This document shows positions 9,092-16,518 of a DNA stretch of 64,000 bases, piece after piece. How positions within the stretch are numbered: the stretch's first letter is position 1; each line of letters starts with the position of its first letter. A model generated the notes under the pieces. The model searched no databases. It saw only the letters and a list, made by a program, of their open reading frames with translations, and had not been told where the DNA came from. This DNA is from JANXQG01 sp963775975 (GTDB taxonomy: Bacteria > Planctomycetota > Planctomycetia > Pirellulales > Thermoguttaceae). A program made the position numbers and the translations under genes. Location of the stretch: the NCBI GenBank assembly GCA_963775975.1, contig CAVZKX010000001.1:930001-994000 (forward strand). Reading direction: 5' to 3'.

Positions 9092-9457
9092 CTATCTCTC
9101 GATCTCGTTTGTTTTCTCCTGGCTGTGACCGTGTACGCTTCCGCGAGAAGTGTAGGTATCCAGCGCCTGCTCATAACCGCCCAGCGTGCCCAGGTCGTTC
9201 GTGACCATCTGAGGAGTCGGCGACAGCGGTACGCCGGGCTCCATGCTCGGCTCCTGGCTGCCGAAGAATGTCTCCATCATCTTGCCGCGAATGTCCTTTA
9301 GCATTTCGCGGCCCATCCCCCGCAGTTCCGCCCCCAAGTCGGGCTGCTGAGCATGATTATTTTCCACCCACTCCTTGAACCGCGCCCCCAAGGATTGCGA
9401 GGCCGACTGATCCGGTTGTTTGGTCTTGTCATTCGTAACTACGTCTTCGGGCCGCAT
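9092..9457 (-). CDS. Hypothetical hydrophilic protein, transfer operon
   Basis: 121 residues, polar, rich in Gln, Asn and Met, probably with helices between residues 25 and 65 (RFKEWVENN, LRGMGREMLKDIRGKMMETF). The last third is low complexity. No family recognised. ATG at 9457 is preceded by AAAGGATAAGTT. Confidence 0.5.
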   Translation of the reverse strand: MRPEDVVTNDKTKQPDQSASQSLGARFKEWVENNHAQQPDLGAELRGMGREMLKDIRGKMMETFFGSQEPSMEPGVPLSPTPQMVTNDLGTLGGYEQALDTYTSRGSVHGHSQEKTNEIER

Positions 9458-9472
9458 AACTTATCCTTTCTT

Positions 9473-10048
9473 CTAAGGTTCTTTGATGTCGCCACGAAAT
9501 CTCGCCGCCAGATACGACTGCTCAATTGCAGAATCACGCATCGCCTCCACCCGCTTCTTGTCAAGCTGTCGGTCGATCGTCGCCACCAGGAACAGCGATA
9601 CGGCGCCCAGCCCGACAAACATTGCCAACCCGTGGGAAGTACCCGTGTACTCGATGACCGCGCCCCAGGCAACGCAAGCCAAAGGTTCGAGAACGAGCTT
9701 TATGGTTGACGGATTCTGACAATACTTCGCCTTCACGTCGCCCTCGTATCGGCTGTGACGAATCACGCCTTGACGAAGTTGCCGCATGGTGCTGGCGCGC
9801 TGGCACAACATGACGACCATCCAGATGCCGATGAAACCCAACATTCCTGGAATCCGACCAAAGCTGCCGATCGCCAACATCAGAATGAAGGCGGTAAAGC
9901 CTGGCCAGCCCAGGGCTTCGCTGCCGAAATTCCTCCTGAAAAACGGCAGGAAGCACATGGCGTGAGCCTTCGCCAGCACATACAGCAGATTGAAGCTGTC
10001 CTTATGGCTCATGTTGAATCCTTGTTCGTTGCCTTGTGAACTTGGCAT
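9473..10048 (-). CDS. Membrane protein, transfer operon
   Basis: From ATG 10048, preceded by a strong GGAAAGGAGAGAG site, this is 191 residues. About four hydrophobic segments lie near 45-85 (FTAFILMLAIGSF; MLGFIGIWMVVML) and 125-165. This two-hairpin layout is typical of the membrane partner of TraG/TraD coupling proteins, and the TraG-like ATPase is directly upstream. I infer that it anchors a coupling ATPase; no family match is certain. Confidence 0.55.
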   Translation of the reverse strand: MPSSQGNEQGFNMSHKDSFNLLYVLAKAHAMCFLPFFRRNFGSEALGWPGFTAFILMLAIGSFGRIPGMLGFIGIWMVVMLCQRASTMRQLRQGVIRHSRYEGDVKAKYCQNPSTIKLVLEPLACVAWGAVIEYTGTSHGLAMFVGLGAVSLFLVATIDRQLDKKRVEAMRDSAIEQSYLAARFRGDIKEP

Positions 10049-10115
10049 AACTCTCTCCTTTCCAAAAAGTGCCGCAGTAGCGGCTGTTAATTGTTGCCGG
10101 CACCGACCGGTTCTC

Positions 10116-11546
10116 TCACTCCCGTGTAAAAGCCACTTGCAGGAAATTCTGCCCGTTGCTGAATCGCTCCGGCCGAATGACGATCGCGTCAGCGACGCCA
10201 CCGCGGCCGGTCCGCAGATTGTGCATGAAAACATTAGGCTGGAGGATCGGCTCGTAATGTTGGCTGAACGATCCGGTGAACTTGCTTCGGCCCATGAGCG
10301 TATCCCACATGGACTCCTCTGGCGCCATTGAGCCACCGATCATGGTCTCCAGGCGTTTTCCCAGCAGTCCGCTCGCCCATTCCGCACTCTTGGCATCGCC
10401 CAAGCTACAGAAGATGCGGTGTGCGAAGTTGGTCAACAAGGCGTTGGCCTGATGCTCGGCCGCCTGCCCTCCATTAAGAGCAGCGTAGTAGGAATGCAAT
10501 GATTGGGTGAGGACGACCATGCACCCGCGGTGCGAGCGGCATTCAGCAAGGAATTTTGGGTCCCAGGAGTTCAAGTGATTTTGAAACTCATCTACCCAGA
10601 TTACAGCAATTGGCGAGCCGGGCGGCGCGTACCGCCGCAGGATATGCCGCTGCGCCATGAGCTTCCATGCGGCGTTTACCAGCGCACCAGACTGGCCGTA
10701 GCGCGACACGGGCATGTCGATCAGAAGCCACTTGCCCGCATCCATCGCCGCAGGCGTGATGTTGGTCGCTGTCGAAAGCAACTCGCGGACAGTGCCGCTG
10801 CACATGACGTGTAGGATGCCCATCACCTGCGTGGTGATGCTCGAACGTGTCCGATCATTGAGTGTAGGTATCTCGCAGATCCAATACTCGGTCCACTGCT
10901 CGCAATCGGCTTGCTCGATCGCCGTTTTGGGCGCGTCATAGGCGGCTTTGAGAATCTGGTTATGAAAGCCCTCTCGCCATTGCGTTGATTGTAACTGTTC
11001 CGGCGTTTGGGCCGCCCCGTTAATGAACCGCTGGACATCCACCGCGGAAATCTTGCCCGTCACCAGACGCAGCGGCGCGATGGCATTCTGGAGCTGCCGC
11101 TCGCTTTGGTCCTTGAAAAACTGACTTTCCTCCCCGCCACCGCCCTCGCCCCGTCGCAGTGTCTCGCTGAAAACCATTAAGCAATTGGCCAACTCTCGGC
11201 TATCGGCCCCATTTTGCGATTCCCAGTCGAGAACGTTGCAACGCAAAGGCATATCGGGCGCGAAAACCGACAGGTCATTCCGCCTGCCCGCTTCCGCGAA
11301 TATGCTCTGCCAGTACTGCCTATCCTCACCCGCTTTTGACGCGAGAATAAGGCCGCCAATACCGCGGTCCCTAACTATGGCTTTTGCTATCCCATAGCCG
11401 ACAAAATTTGTTTTCCCCGAACCGCTGGCACCCTGTATACAGACGGATCGCGTCAGGTCTCTCCTTGAAAACCAGTCGCAGGAAGTCCACGTCAAGAGCG
11501 GTTGGTCCAATTCATTTAGGCTATGCCTGTGTTTGCGAAAGAACAT
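10116..11546 (-). CDS. TraG/TraD-like conjugation ATPase
   Basis: 476 residues from ATG 11546, which follows GGAGGA at good spacing. P-loop IQGASGSGKTNFVGYG is near residue 40. The Walker B/DEAD-like segment VIWVDEFQNHLNSWDPKFLAECRS lies near 320, followed by VVLTQSLHSYYAAL, a pattern of TraD/TraG P-loop ATPases that pump DNA. It differs from the second coupling ATPase at 6538, so the element carries two. No membrane segments; the next gene could provide them. Confidence 0.78.
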   Translation of the reverse strand: MFFRKHRHSLNELDQPLLTWTSCDWFSRRDLTRSVCIQGASGSGKTNFVGYGIAKAIVRDRGIGGLILASKAGEDRQYWQSIFAEAGRRNDLSVFAPDMPLRCNVLDWESQNGADSRELANCLMVFSETLRRGEGGGGEESQFFKDQSERQLQNAIAPLRLVTGKISAVDVQRFINGAAQTPEQLQSTQWREGFHNQILKAAYDAPKTAIEQADCEQWTEYWICEIPTLNDRTRSSITTQVMGILHVMCSGTVRELLSTATNITPAAMDAGKWLLIDMPVSRYGQSGALVNAAWKLMAQRHILRRYAPPGSPIAVIWVDEFQNHLNSWDPKFLAECRSHRGCMVVLTQSLHSYYAALNGGQAAEHQANALLTNFAHRIFCSLGDAKSAEWASGLLGKRLETMIGGSMAPEESMWDTLMGRSKFTGSFSQHYEPILQPNVFMHNLRTGRGGVADAIVIRPERFSNGQNFLQVAFTRE

Positions 11547-11576
11547 GGTCAAGCTCCTCCTTCGATCCGACAGTCC

Positions 11577-11816
11577 CTACTCTTGTTTGTCGTTCATGGC
11601 GTTCCGTGCCCGCGCCGTCGTGGCCGCCATTGAAAGCAGCACGCGTTGATACTGTTCGGGCAGTGCAGCGACGATTAGCGGCGGCAGGTGGCCAAGCAAC
11701 TGCTCAAGCCACAGCGCCGCGATCCATAGTGCCAAGACGCAAACGCCGAGAGCCACGATCGTGATGTGCCACAATCCGAGGCCGACTCTCCGCAATGTTG
11801 AGCGTAGATTATTCAT
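11577..11816 (-). CDS. Small membrane protein, transfer operon
   Basis: 79 residues with one strong transmembrane helix (WHITIVALGVCVLALWIAAL, 17-36) and a shorter hydrophobic stretch after it. It sits 30 bases before the TraG-like gene. Probable membrane accessory of transfer; family unknown. Confidence 0.55.
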   Translation of the reverse strand: MNNLRSTLRRVGLGLWHITIVALGVCVLALWIAALWLEQLLGHLPPLIVAALPEQYQRVLLSMAATTARARNAMNDKQE

Positions 11817-11923
11817 GTTTGTTGCTCCCTGAAAAAATGGATGTTATTGTCAGTTGAGATAACGAACGGAAAACGAATCGATGCTAAAGACAGCATTGGA
11901 ATAAGCAGCAATCATGGTCACAG

Positions 11924-12724
11924 TCATGGCTGACCCGCTTTCGCCTTGTCTCGCATCACTGCCTGAAATGTCTTGGCATCTAAGCCCTGATCCAGCGCTT
12001 TCCGTGCCTCTTTTGCTGCCATGACGAGGGCATCAAGCATCGAATCTAGGCTGATCGCACCGCCGCTGACGACGATCTTCACGCCAGAGGGCAAGTCACA
12101 CCGGACTGATCTGACCCGCACGGCGGATTTGGTCCCGTTGCGGGACTTTCTCCGCGCCGACTCCAGCGCGTCGCGGCTCGCGCCCGCAAGCTTCATTTGG
12201 AGCAACGCTGGCTGATCTGCCAATGGTTCCTTTGAAAGCGCGTAGCAATCAGAAATGCCGATTAAGCCTTGCTTCAATGCTTCTTGGGCTTCTGGTATAG
12301 TCTTGGACGGTGAGAGGTGCCGAGTAATCGAGCTGGGGTCGAGATTCAAATAATCGGCCAACTCCTTCGCGTTCCAAGTTGGATTCAACGCAAGCAATTC
12401 TGCACAGCCCTGCCATTTTTCATAGGCGGTCAGATCTTCACGATGAAGATTCTCCGTCAACTGCCACCACTTCGCTTCGGACTCGGACAATTGCTGATCG
12501 GCGATTTTTACTTCGAGGTCAGGGAGACCAATGAGCAGAGCCCCTTCGAATCTTCCGTAGCCGGCGATTAACTCGCCGTCCGGTTGCGCGAGAGCGGGGT
12601 GAGCTTGCCCAACTCTAAGCGACTCGCCCAAACGACGCACTTGTTGCTCATCGCGACGTTTCCGATTCTTTGGGTTTTTCTTGAACCAGGACAATGGTTT
12701 TCTGGTCAATGTGAATTGGACCAT
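11924..12724 (-). CDS. ParB/Spo0J-family nuclease-fold protein
   Basis: 266 residues. The N-terminal ParB domain is clear (VRRLGESLRVGQAHPALAQP, GELIAGYGRFEGALLIG, WWQLTENLHREDLTAYEKW). It is followed by the HTH region NAKELADYLNLDPSSITRHL. ParB proteins bind centromere sites and partner a ParA ATPase, and plasmid relatives also regulate transfer genes. The ParA of this element is 27 kb away, so this copy may be a regulator rather than the partition partner. First gene of the minus-strand operon. Confidence 0.8.
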   Translation of the reverse strand: MVQFTLTRKPLSWFKKNPKNRKRRDEQQVRRLGESLRVGQAHPALAQPDGELIAGYGRFEGALLIGLPDLEVKIADQQLSESEAKWWQLTENLHREDLTAYEKWQGCAELLALNPTWNAKELADYLNLDPSSITRHLSPSKTIPEAQEALKQGLIGISDCYALSKEPLADQPALLQMKLAGASRDALESARRKSRNGTKSAVRVRSVRCDLPSGVKIVVSGGAISLDSMLDALVMAAKEARKALDQGLDAKTFQAVMRDKAKAGQP

Positions 12725-12936
12725 TTCATTTTCTCCAGCTATTTGGTCTAATCGTTCGGATTTCCGTGCGAAGTCGAATCCTCAATAAGGCGGCGCTCTC
12801 GTCCGAGAGGTTCCGCCGCGATTGACGCGGAGAATTAACTACGCCTCTTAAACTTTAGAGATGGGCTCTGCCAAAACAACGACAGAAACTAGACACGAAC
12901 AGGACAGGAACAGGACACGTCCAAGAGTTCCCCAAA

Positions 12937-13701
12937 ATGGACAAGCGACCAAGAAGCAAAATTCGATTACGAACCGCGGAAATTGACCGATTGCTGCTGG
13001 CGAAGGGGCTAACGCGAGCGCGACTTGCCGAAAAGGCGAACATAGCTGCCAGAACACTGTCGCGTGTCTTGAACGGCAGAGGTGCTTCGCTCCTTACGAC
13101 CCAAAAACTTGGCGAAGAGTTGGGAATTGGCGAAGATCTGAATAGGATTATCGAATCGCCACTCCAAGTCGGCCCCGACTCGCCGAGTTTGCAATCCGGA
13201 AAGGTTGATCCGGCGCAGTTCGCCACGATCGTAATCCCAATTCCGCTGCCGTTATTTGAAGATCCTCAGCAACTTGCGCTCGTTCTCGAAGAGATTTACC
13301 GCATAGTCAAGTCTCATGGCACGATTCAGGCATTCCGGCCAACGGCTGGCAGCGTGAGAATTCAACTGCGGTTTTCTGAGCAGCAAGACATTGAATCGCT
13401 CGTTCTGCAATTCCGCAGTGACCCCGTTCAATTCTTCGGTATCTACATCGTTGAGGTCTTCCGCAATTTGGACGTCGCTGGCTTACTTCACATTGAGGAC
13501 CAGCTTAAGACAACTAATGTTGCCACGCTAAAACCCATTGATGATCGCCGTCGCAACTTTACCTTAATCGTCACTCGCCCCACCCTACTCGGACGAATGC
13601 CGTTGGACCATTGGGTATTGCGATGGAGTACGGGCAGCGAACAGAGCACCGAGGATGCTTACAGATATTTCTGGTTATCATTTATGCGACATCGCACCTG
13701 A
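12937..13701 (+). CDS. XRE-family regulator with unknown C-terminal domain
   Basis: 254 residues. The N-terminal Cro/C1-type HTH is clear (LTRARLAEKANIAARTLSRV, residues 25-44). The C-terminal 170 residues (from about FATIVIPIPLPLF) are alpha/beta, with GTIQAFRPTAGSVRIQLRFSE and a later charged segment; I do not recognise this domain. It starts divergently from the ParB-led operon, so it may control it. ATG at 12937; the preceding bases carry the short tandem repeat AACAGGAC. Confidence 0.7.
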   Translation: MDKRPRSKIRLRTAEIDRLLLAKGLTRARLAEKANIAARTLSRVLNGRGASLLTTQKLGEELGIGEDLNRIIESPLQVGPDSPSLQSGKVDPAQFATIVIPIPLPLFEDPQQLALVLEEIYRIVKSHGTIQAFRPTAGSVRIQLRFSEQQDIESLVLQFRSDPVQFFGIYIVEVFRNLDVAGLLHIEDQLKTTNVATLKPIDDRRRNFTLIVTRPTLLGRMPLDHWVLRWSTGSEQSTEDAYRYFWLSFMRHRT

Positions 13702-13755
13702 TAGGCCGTTCTGTAAATGCCCGCCACCCCAACGGAGACTGACGAAGTTAACCCT

Positions 13756-13791
13756 TTGTCAACCACTTTGTGATAGCCTCGATGTTGACAA
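13756..13791. promoter_or_regulatory. Inverted-repeat operator TTGTCAAC-N20-GTTGACAA
   Basis: Perfect 8-bp arms at 13756-13763 and 13784-13791. The right arm contains TTGACA and lies 15 bases before the small gene at 13807. It may be bound by the XRE regulator whose gene ends 55 bases earlier. Confidence 0.5.
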
Positions 13792-13806
13792 CGATTGAGG
13801 TTATTC

Positions 13807-14058
13807 ATGAAGATCAACGTCCGCCCGTCTAAAGAAGATGCCAATCAGGCAGAGCTGACAATACAAATGTCGATTCCTCAAGCGGAACACTTTCTTCGAT
13901 GCGTCAGAGAAGGAGCGTTGGCCCAGTTCGGCATCACTGACGCCAAGATTGAAGCTGGTGATACTCCGATGCAATCACGATCACACAGCGACAGTGTTGG
14001 CCGAAAGCAAGATATGTCGCGCCCGTCTTTCCCAACGGATTCTGATCGAAAACGATAG
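13807..14058 (+). CDS. Small hypothetical protein
   Basis: 83 residues from ATG 13807. The first half (MKINVRPSKEDANQAELTIQ, then helix IPQAEHFLRCVREGALAQFG) looks folded; the last 25 residues are polar and may be disordered. No family recognised. Confidence 0.45.
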   Translation: MKINVRPSKEDANQAELTIQMSIPQAEHFLRCVREGALAQFGITDAKIEAGDTPMQSRSHSDSVGRKQDMSRPSFPTDSDRKR

Positions 14059-14101
14059 GACCGTGTTGAAGTGCGAGCTTCTTCCAAGGGCTATAACTGA
14101 G

Positions 14102-14455
14102 TTACGCGACATTACAAAGCCTCGCCATCAATTCGCCGGGAAGCCAGCCCGCGGCGTCGAAACCAGGGGCGGAACTGAAGATTGCGAGCCGGTAGGAGCA
14201 GCCGATCCGTTTGGGAGCCGTGTGACGCCGCAGAAGTCGGTCACGAATGATAGCTCGCATTTCTTCTGGCTCCGGCGAGGCATAACGCCTCTCCTGGCCA
14301 CCTTGTCCGATTCGGCCATAGCGGATAGCAACTGTCCAATCATCGAGCAGATCGCGGCCGACCATTATTTCATAGCGGCGATGATGGTTCTTTTCTGTGT
14401 GATGGGCTTCAAAGACAACAGTCAGCAAATTGTCCACAACGTACTCCTTATACAT
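14102..14455 (-). CDS. WGR-domain protein
   Basis: 117 residues. NHHRRYEIMVGRDLLDDWTV, then IRYGRIGQGGQERRYASPE, is the WGR domain, a small beta-rich module named for Trp-Gly-Arg; here the Trp is replaced by Tyr (YGRIG). The domain is thought to bind nucleic acid and is often found next to recombinases in mobile elements. It overlaps the serine recombinase gene by 8 bases, so the two are co-expressed. Confidence 0.7.
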   Translation of the reverse strand: MYKEYVVDNLLTVVFEAHHTEKNHHRRYEIMVGRDLLDDWTVAIRYGRIGQGGQERRYASPEPEEMRAIIRDRLLRRHTAPKRIGCSYRLAIFSSAPGFDAAGWLPGELMARLCNVA

Positions 14456-15095
14456 ATGAATTGGTCAGCACGGCGTCGGGAGCCTTCCGCCTAAGTAACT
14501 TCTTCCCGTCTTCTCGCAATTCGCCATCCGGGCCGACATGCCGGTAGAGCGTCTGTCGAGTAATTCCGAGTTCCGTACAAAGGTCTCCGACATTGGTTTC
14601 CGGTTGGCCCATTGACGCCATCGCAAGCCGGAGCTTGGCAGCCGTCATCTTGTAGGGCCTTCCGCCCGAGCGCCCTCTGGCACGGGCAGCAGCCATTCCC
14701 GCCCGCGTCCGTTCGACAATCAATTCCCGCTCGAACTCGGCAAGTGCGGCGAAGATACCAAAGACCAGTTTGCCACTGGGAGACGTGGTGTCGATGCTCG
14801 CGCCATGTCCGGTCAACACCTTGAAACCAATGCCGCGAGTGGTCAAATCATGCACTGTGTTTACCAGATGCCGCAGATCGCGGCCCAGACGATCGAGCTT
14901 CCAGACGACAAGCGTGTCCCCCTCTCGCAATGCCTTCAGGCAACCCGCGAGGCCGGGACGGTCATCCCGCCTGCCCGACGCGGCGTCTTCGTAGAAATGC
15001 CGGGGATCGACACCCGCTAAACGCAATGCGTCGCGTTGCAGGTCCGTCACCTGACTACCGTCCGCTTTGCTCACCCGAACATACCCGACCAGCAT
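14448..15095 (-). CDS. Serine recombinase (resolvase/invertase)
   Basis: 215 residues, normal for small resolvases. The catalytic domain starts VGYVRVSKADGSQ (Ser9 is the nucleophile), then KLDRLGRDLRHLVNTVHDL and AEFERELIVERTRAGM. A C-terminal HTH (VGDLCTELGITRQTLYRHVG) reads the res site. It is complete with all expected Arg residues. Such enzymes resolve multimers or cointegrates, which suits a plasmid-like element. The upstream region 15131-15254 holds matching repeats. Confidence 0.88.
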   Translation of the reverse strand: MLVGYVRVSKADGSQVTDLQRDALRLAGVDPRHFYEDAASGRRDDRPGLAGCLKALREGDTLVVWKLDRLGRDLRHLVNTVHDLTTRGIGFKVLTGHGASIDTTSPSGKLVFGIFAALAEFERELIVERTRAGMAAARARGRSGGRPYKMTAAKLRLAMASMGQPETNVGDLCTELGITRQTLYRHVGPDGELREDGKKLLRRKAPDAVLTNSYV

Positions 15096-15130
15096 CCATG
15101 CCTCATATCGTTACGAACTATTAACACGTC

Positions 15131-15254
15131 TTGTCACATAAACGAGCGATTAAGTGACAACCGGGTTACGAATGTTCCCGCAACCGGAATCTGTCACGAA
15201 TCCTGTCACATTTTCTACGTCCTGTAAATCAGTTTCTTTGGCGATTAAGTGACA
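15131..15254. promoter_or_regulatory. Probable res region of the serine recombinase
   Basis: Five copies of TGTCAC/GTGACA occur: inverted at 15131-15160 (TTGTCAC...GTGACAA, 30 bp), then direct at 15192 and 15204, then inverted at 15249. The 14-mer GCGATTAAGTGACA is present twice (15146, 15241). A 30-bp palindromic site plus accessory copies next to a resolvase gene is the usual res layout. Confidence 0.6.
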
Positions 15255-15358
15255 GAGGAGAGCACAAGATAAGGCTAGTGCGCTTTTGATTGACGTATGA
15301 TCCATATTTCATGTATTATAGCCATAGTACGTACAGCATTGGAAAAGTAGGCAACCTT

Positions 15359-15616
15359 ATGGAGATGGTTTCGGCAGGCGACTTCCAGCGGAAGATTGGC
15401 CACTACCAGGATCGGGCTTTGGTCGAGCCAGTGATGGTGACGCGGAACGGGCGCGAACGGCTCGTGCTGCTATCAGCCGAGGAGTTCAAACGACTCAAGC
15501 GCCGCGACCGGCAGGTGATGACGCTCGATGATTTCACAGACGAGGACATCGCGGCATTGGAAAAGACCAGGGCTCCGGTCGAAGCGTCGGCTTTCAACCA
15601 TGAAGTGACAAAGTAA
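15359..15616 (+). CDS. Phd/YefM-type antitoxin
   Basis: 85 residues from ATG 15359. MVSAGDFQRKIGHYQDRAL, then VMVTRNGRERLVLLSAEEFKRL, is the Phd fold: an N-terminal DNA-binding part and a C-terminal toxin-neutralising tail (here EDIAALEKTRAPVEASAF). An upstream in-frame start at 15290 is less likely because the Phd domain starts at the internal Met. It is followed after 4 bases by a PemK/MazF-type toxin. Confidence 0.75.
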   Translation: MEMVSAGDFQRKIGHYQDRALVEPVMVTRNGRERLVLLSAEEFKRLKRRDRQVMTLDDFTDEDIAALEKTRAPVEASAFNHEVTK

Positions 15617-15620
15617 GCCT

Positions 15621-16064
15621 TTGCCGCTTCCTAAACCTCTGCCTTCCCAAGTAATCCGCTATTCCTATCTATGGAACGCCGAACACCTTCGGGGCCAGGA
15701 GGAAGGAGTAAAGGATCGTCCCTGTGCAGTCGTGCTGTTGCTGAAGAATGATGAAGGGGATGACGTGGTGACGGTTTTGCCGGTCACGCACACGCCACCG
15801 TCCCGTTCCGATGCCGACATGGCCGTAGAAATTCCGGCTGATACCAAACGCCGTCTTGGCTTGGATGATGATCGTTCATGGATCGTGCTGACCGAAGCAA
15901 ACCGCTTCGTGTGGCCCGGCCCTGATCTCCGCATGATGGCGAGCGGCGATCCGTCGAGCGTCCTCTACGGCGTGTTGCCGGAAGTTTTGTTTGAGCGAGT
16001 CCGCACCAGATTTCTCGTCGCTTTGAAAGCTAATCGGGCAAAGATGGTGCTACGCACAAAGTAA
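15621..16064 (+). CDS. PemK/MazF-like toxin
   Basis: 147 residues, TTG start 4 bases after the antitoxin stop. The beta-barrel pattern VIRYSYLWNAEHLRGQEEG, KDRPCAVVLLL, VTVLPVTHTPP and the conserved RSWIVLTEANRFVWPGPDL match plasmid-maintenance PemK-like endoribonucleases, which cut mRNA to arrest growth. A Phd-type antitoxin rather than a MazE-type one is the less usual partner. The AbrB-like gene beyond it is convergent. Confidence 0.72.
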   Translation: MPLPKPLPSQVIRYSYLWNAEHLRGQEEGVKDRPCAVVLLLKNDEGDDVVTVLPVTHTPPSRSDADMAVEIPADTKRRLGLDDDRSWIVLTEANRFVWPGPDLRMMASGDPSSVLYGVLPEVLFERVRTRFLVALKANRAKMVLRTK

Positions 16065-16072
16065 CCGAACGC

Positions 16073-16474
16073 TCACTCACGTTTCGCCGCGTCGCGCCGA
16101 TCTGCGATCAATTCATCGGCCAAGCTTACGCCCGGCGGAATCTTGCCGGCCAGTAACGCCCGAAATTCGACGAGTGTCGAGTCGAACATATGCAGTTCGA
16201 TCTTTCCCTTGCTAACATCAACAATCAATGTATCGCCGACTTTGACGCCAAGTTCTTTACACGCTTCCCGGGGCAGAACGATTCGCCTGCCATCCGACAC
16301 GCGCACATGAAATAGCTGATTCTCCACGCCACGCCACTCCGTTGTTGGCACATTCCTAAACTGTGCCACAATTCCACGTGCCTGGTAAGCGAAATCAGCA
16401 ATACCTCGAAACGGCAGCAATGGCGACCGTGGCAAATAACCACCTTTATTTAGCACGTACAGGAGTGCACACAT
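16073..16474 (-). CDS. AbrB/SpoVT-domain protein
   Basis: 133 residues. The swapped-hairpin DNA-binding domain is FHVRVSDGRRIVLPREACKELGVKVGDTLIVD, around residues 55-90. Such proteins are usually antitoxins or transition-state regulators. No toxin is adjacent on its own strand, so it is an orphan, possibly a spare antitoxin for the PemK-like toxin to which it is convergent. The true start may be internal. Confidence 0.6.
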   Translation of the reverse strand: MCALLYVLNKGGYLPRSPLLPFRGIADFAYQARGIVAQFRNVPTTEWRGVENQLFHVRVSDGRRIVLPREACKELGVKVGDTLIVDVSKGKIELHMFDSTLVEFRALLAGKIPPGVSLADELIADRRDAAKRE

Positions 16475-16518
16475 GATAATGTGAAGTCGGAGAAGTGTTA
16501 ACGTAAATTAATGAAAAC

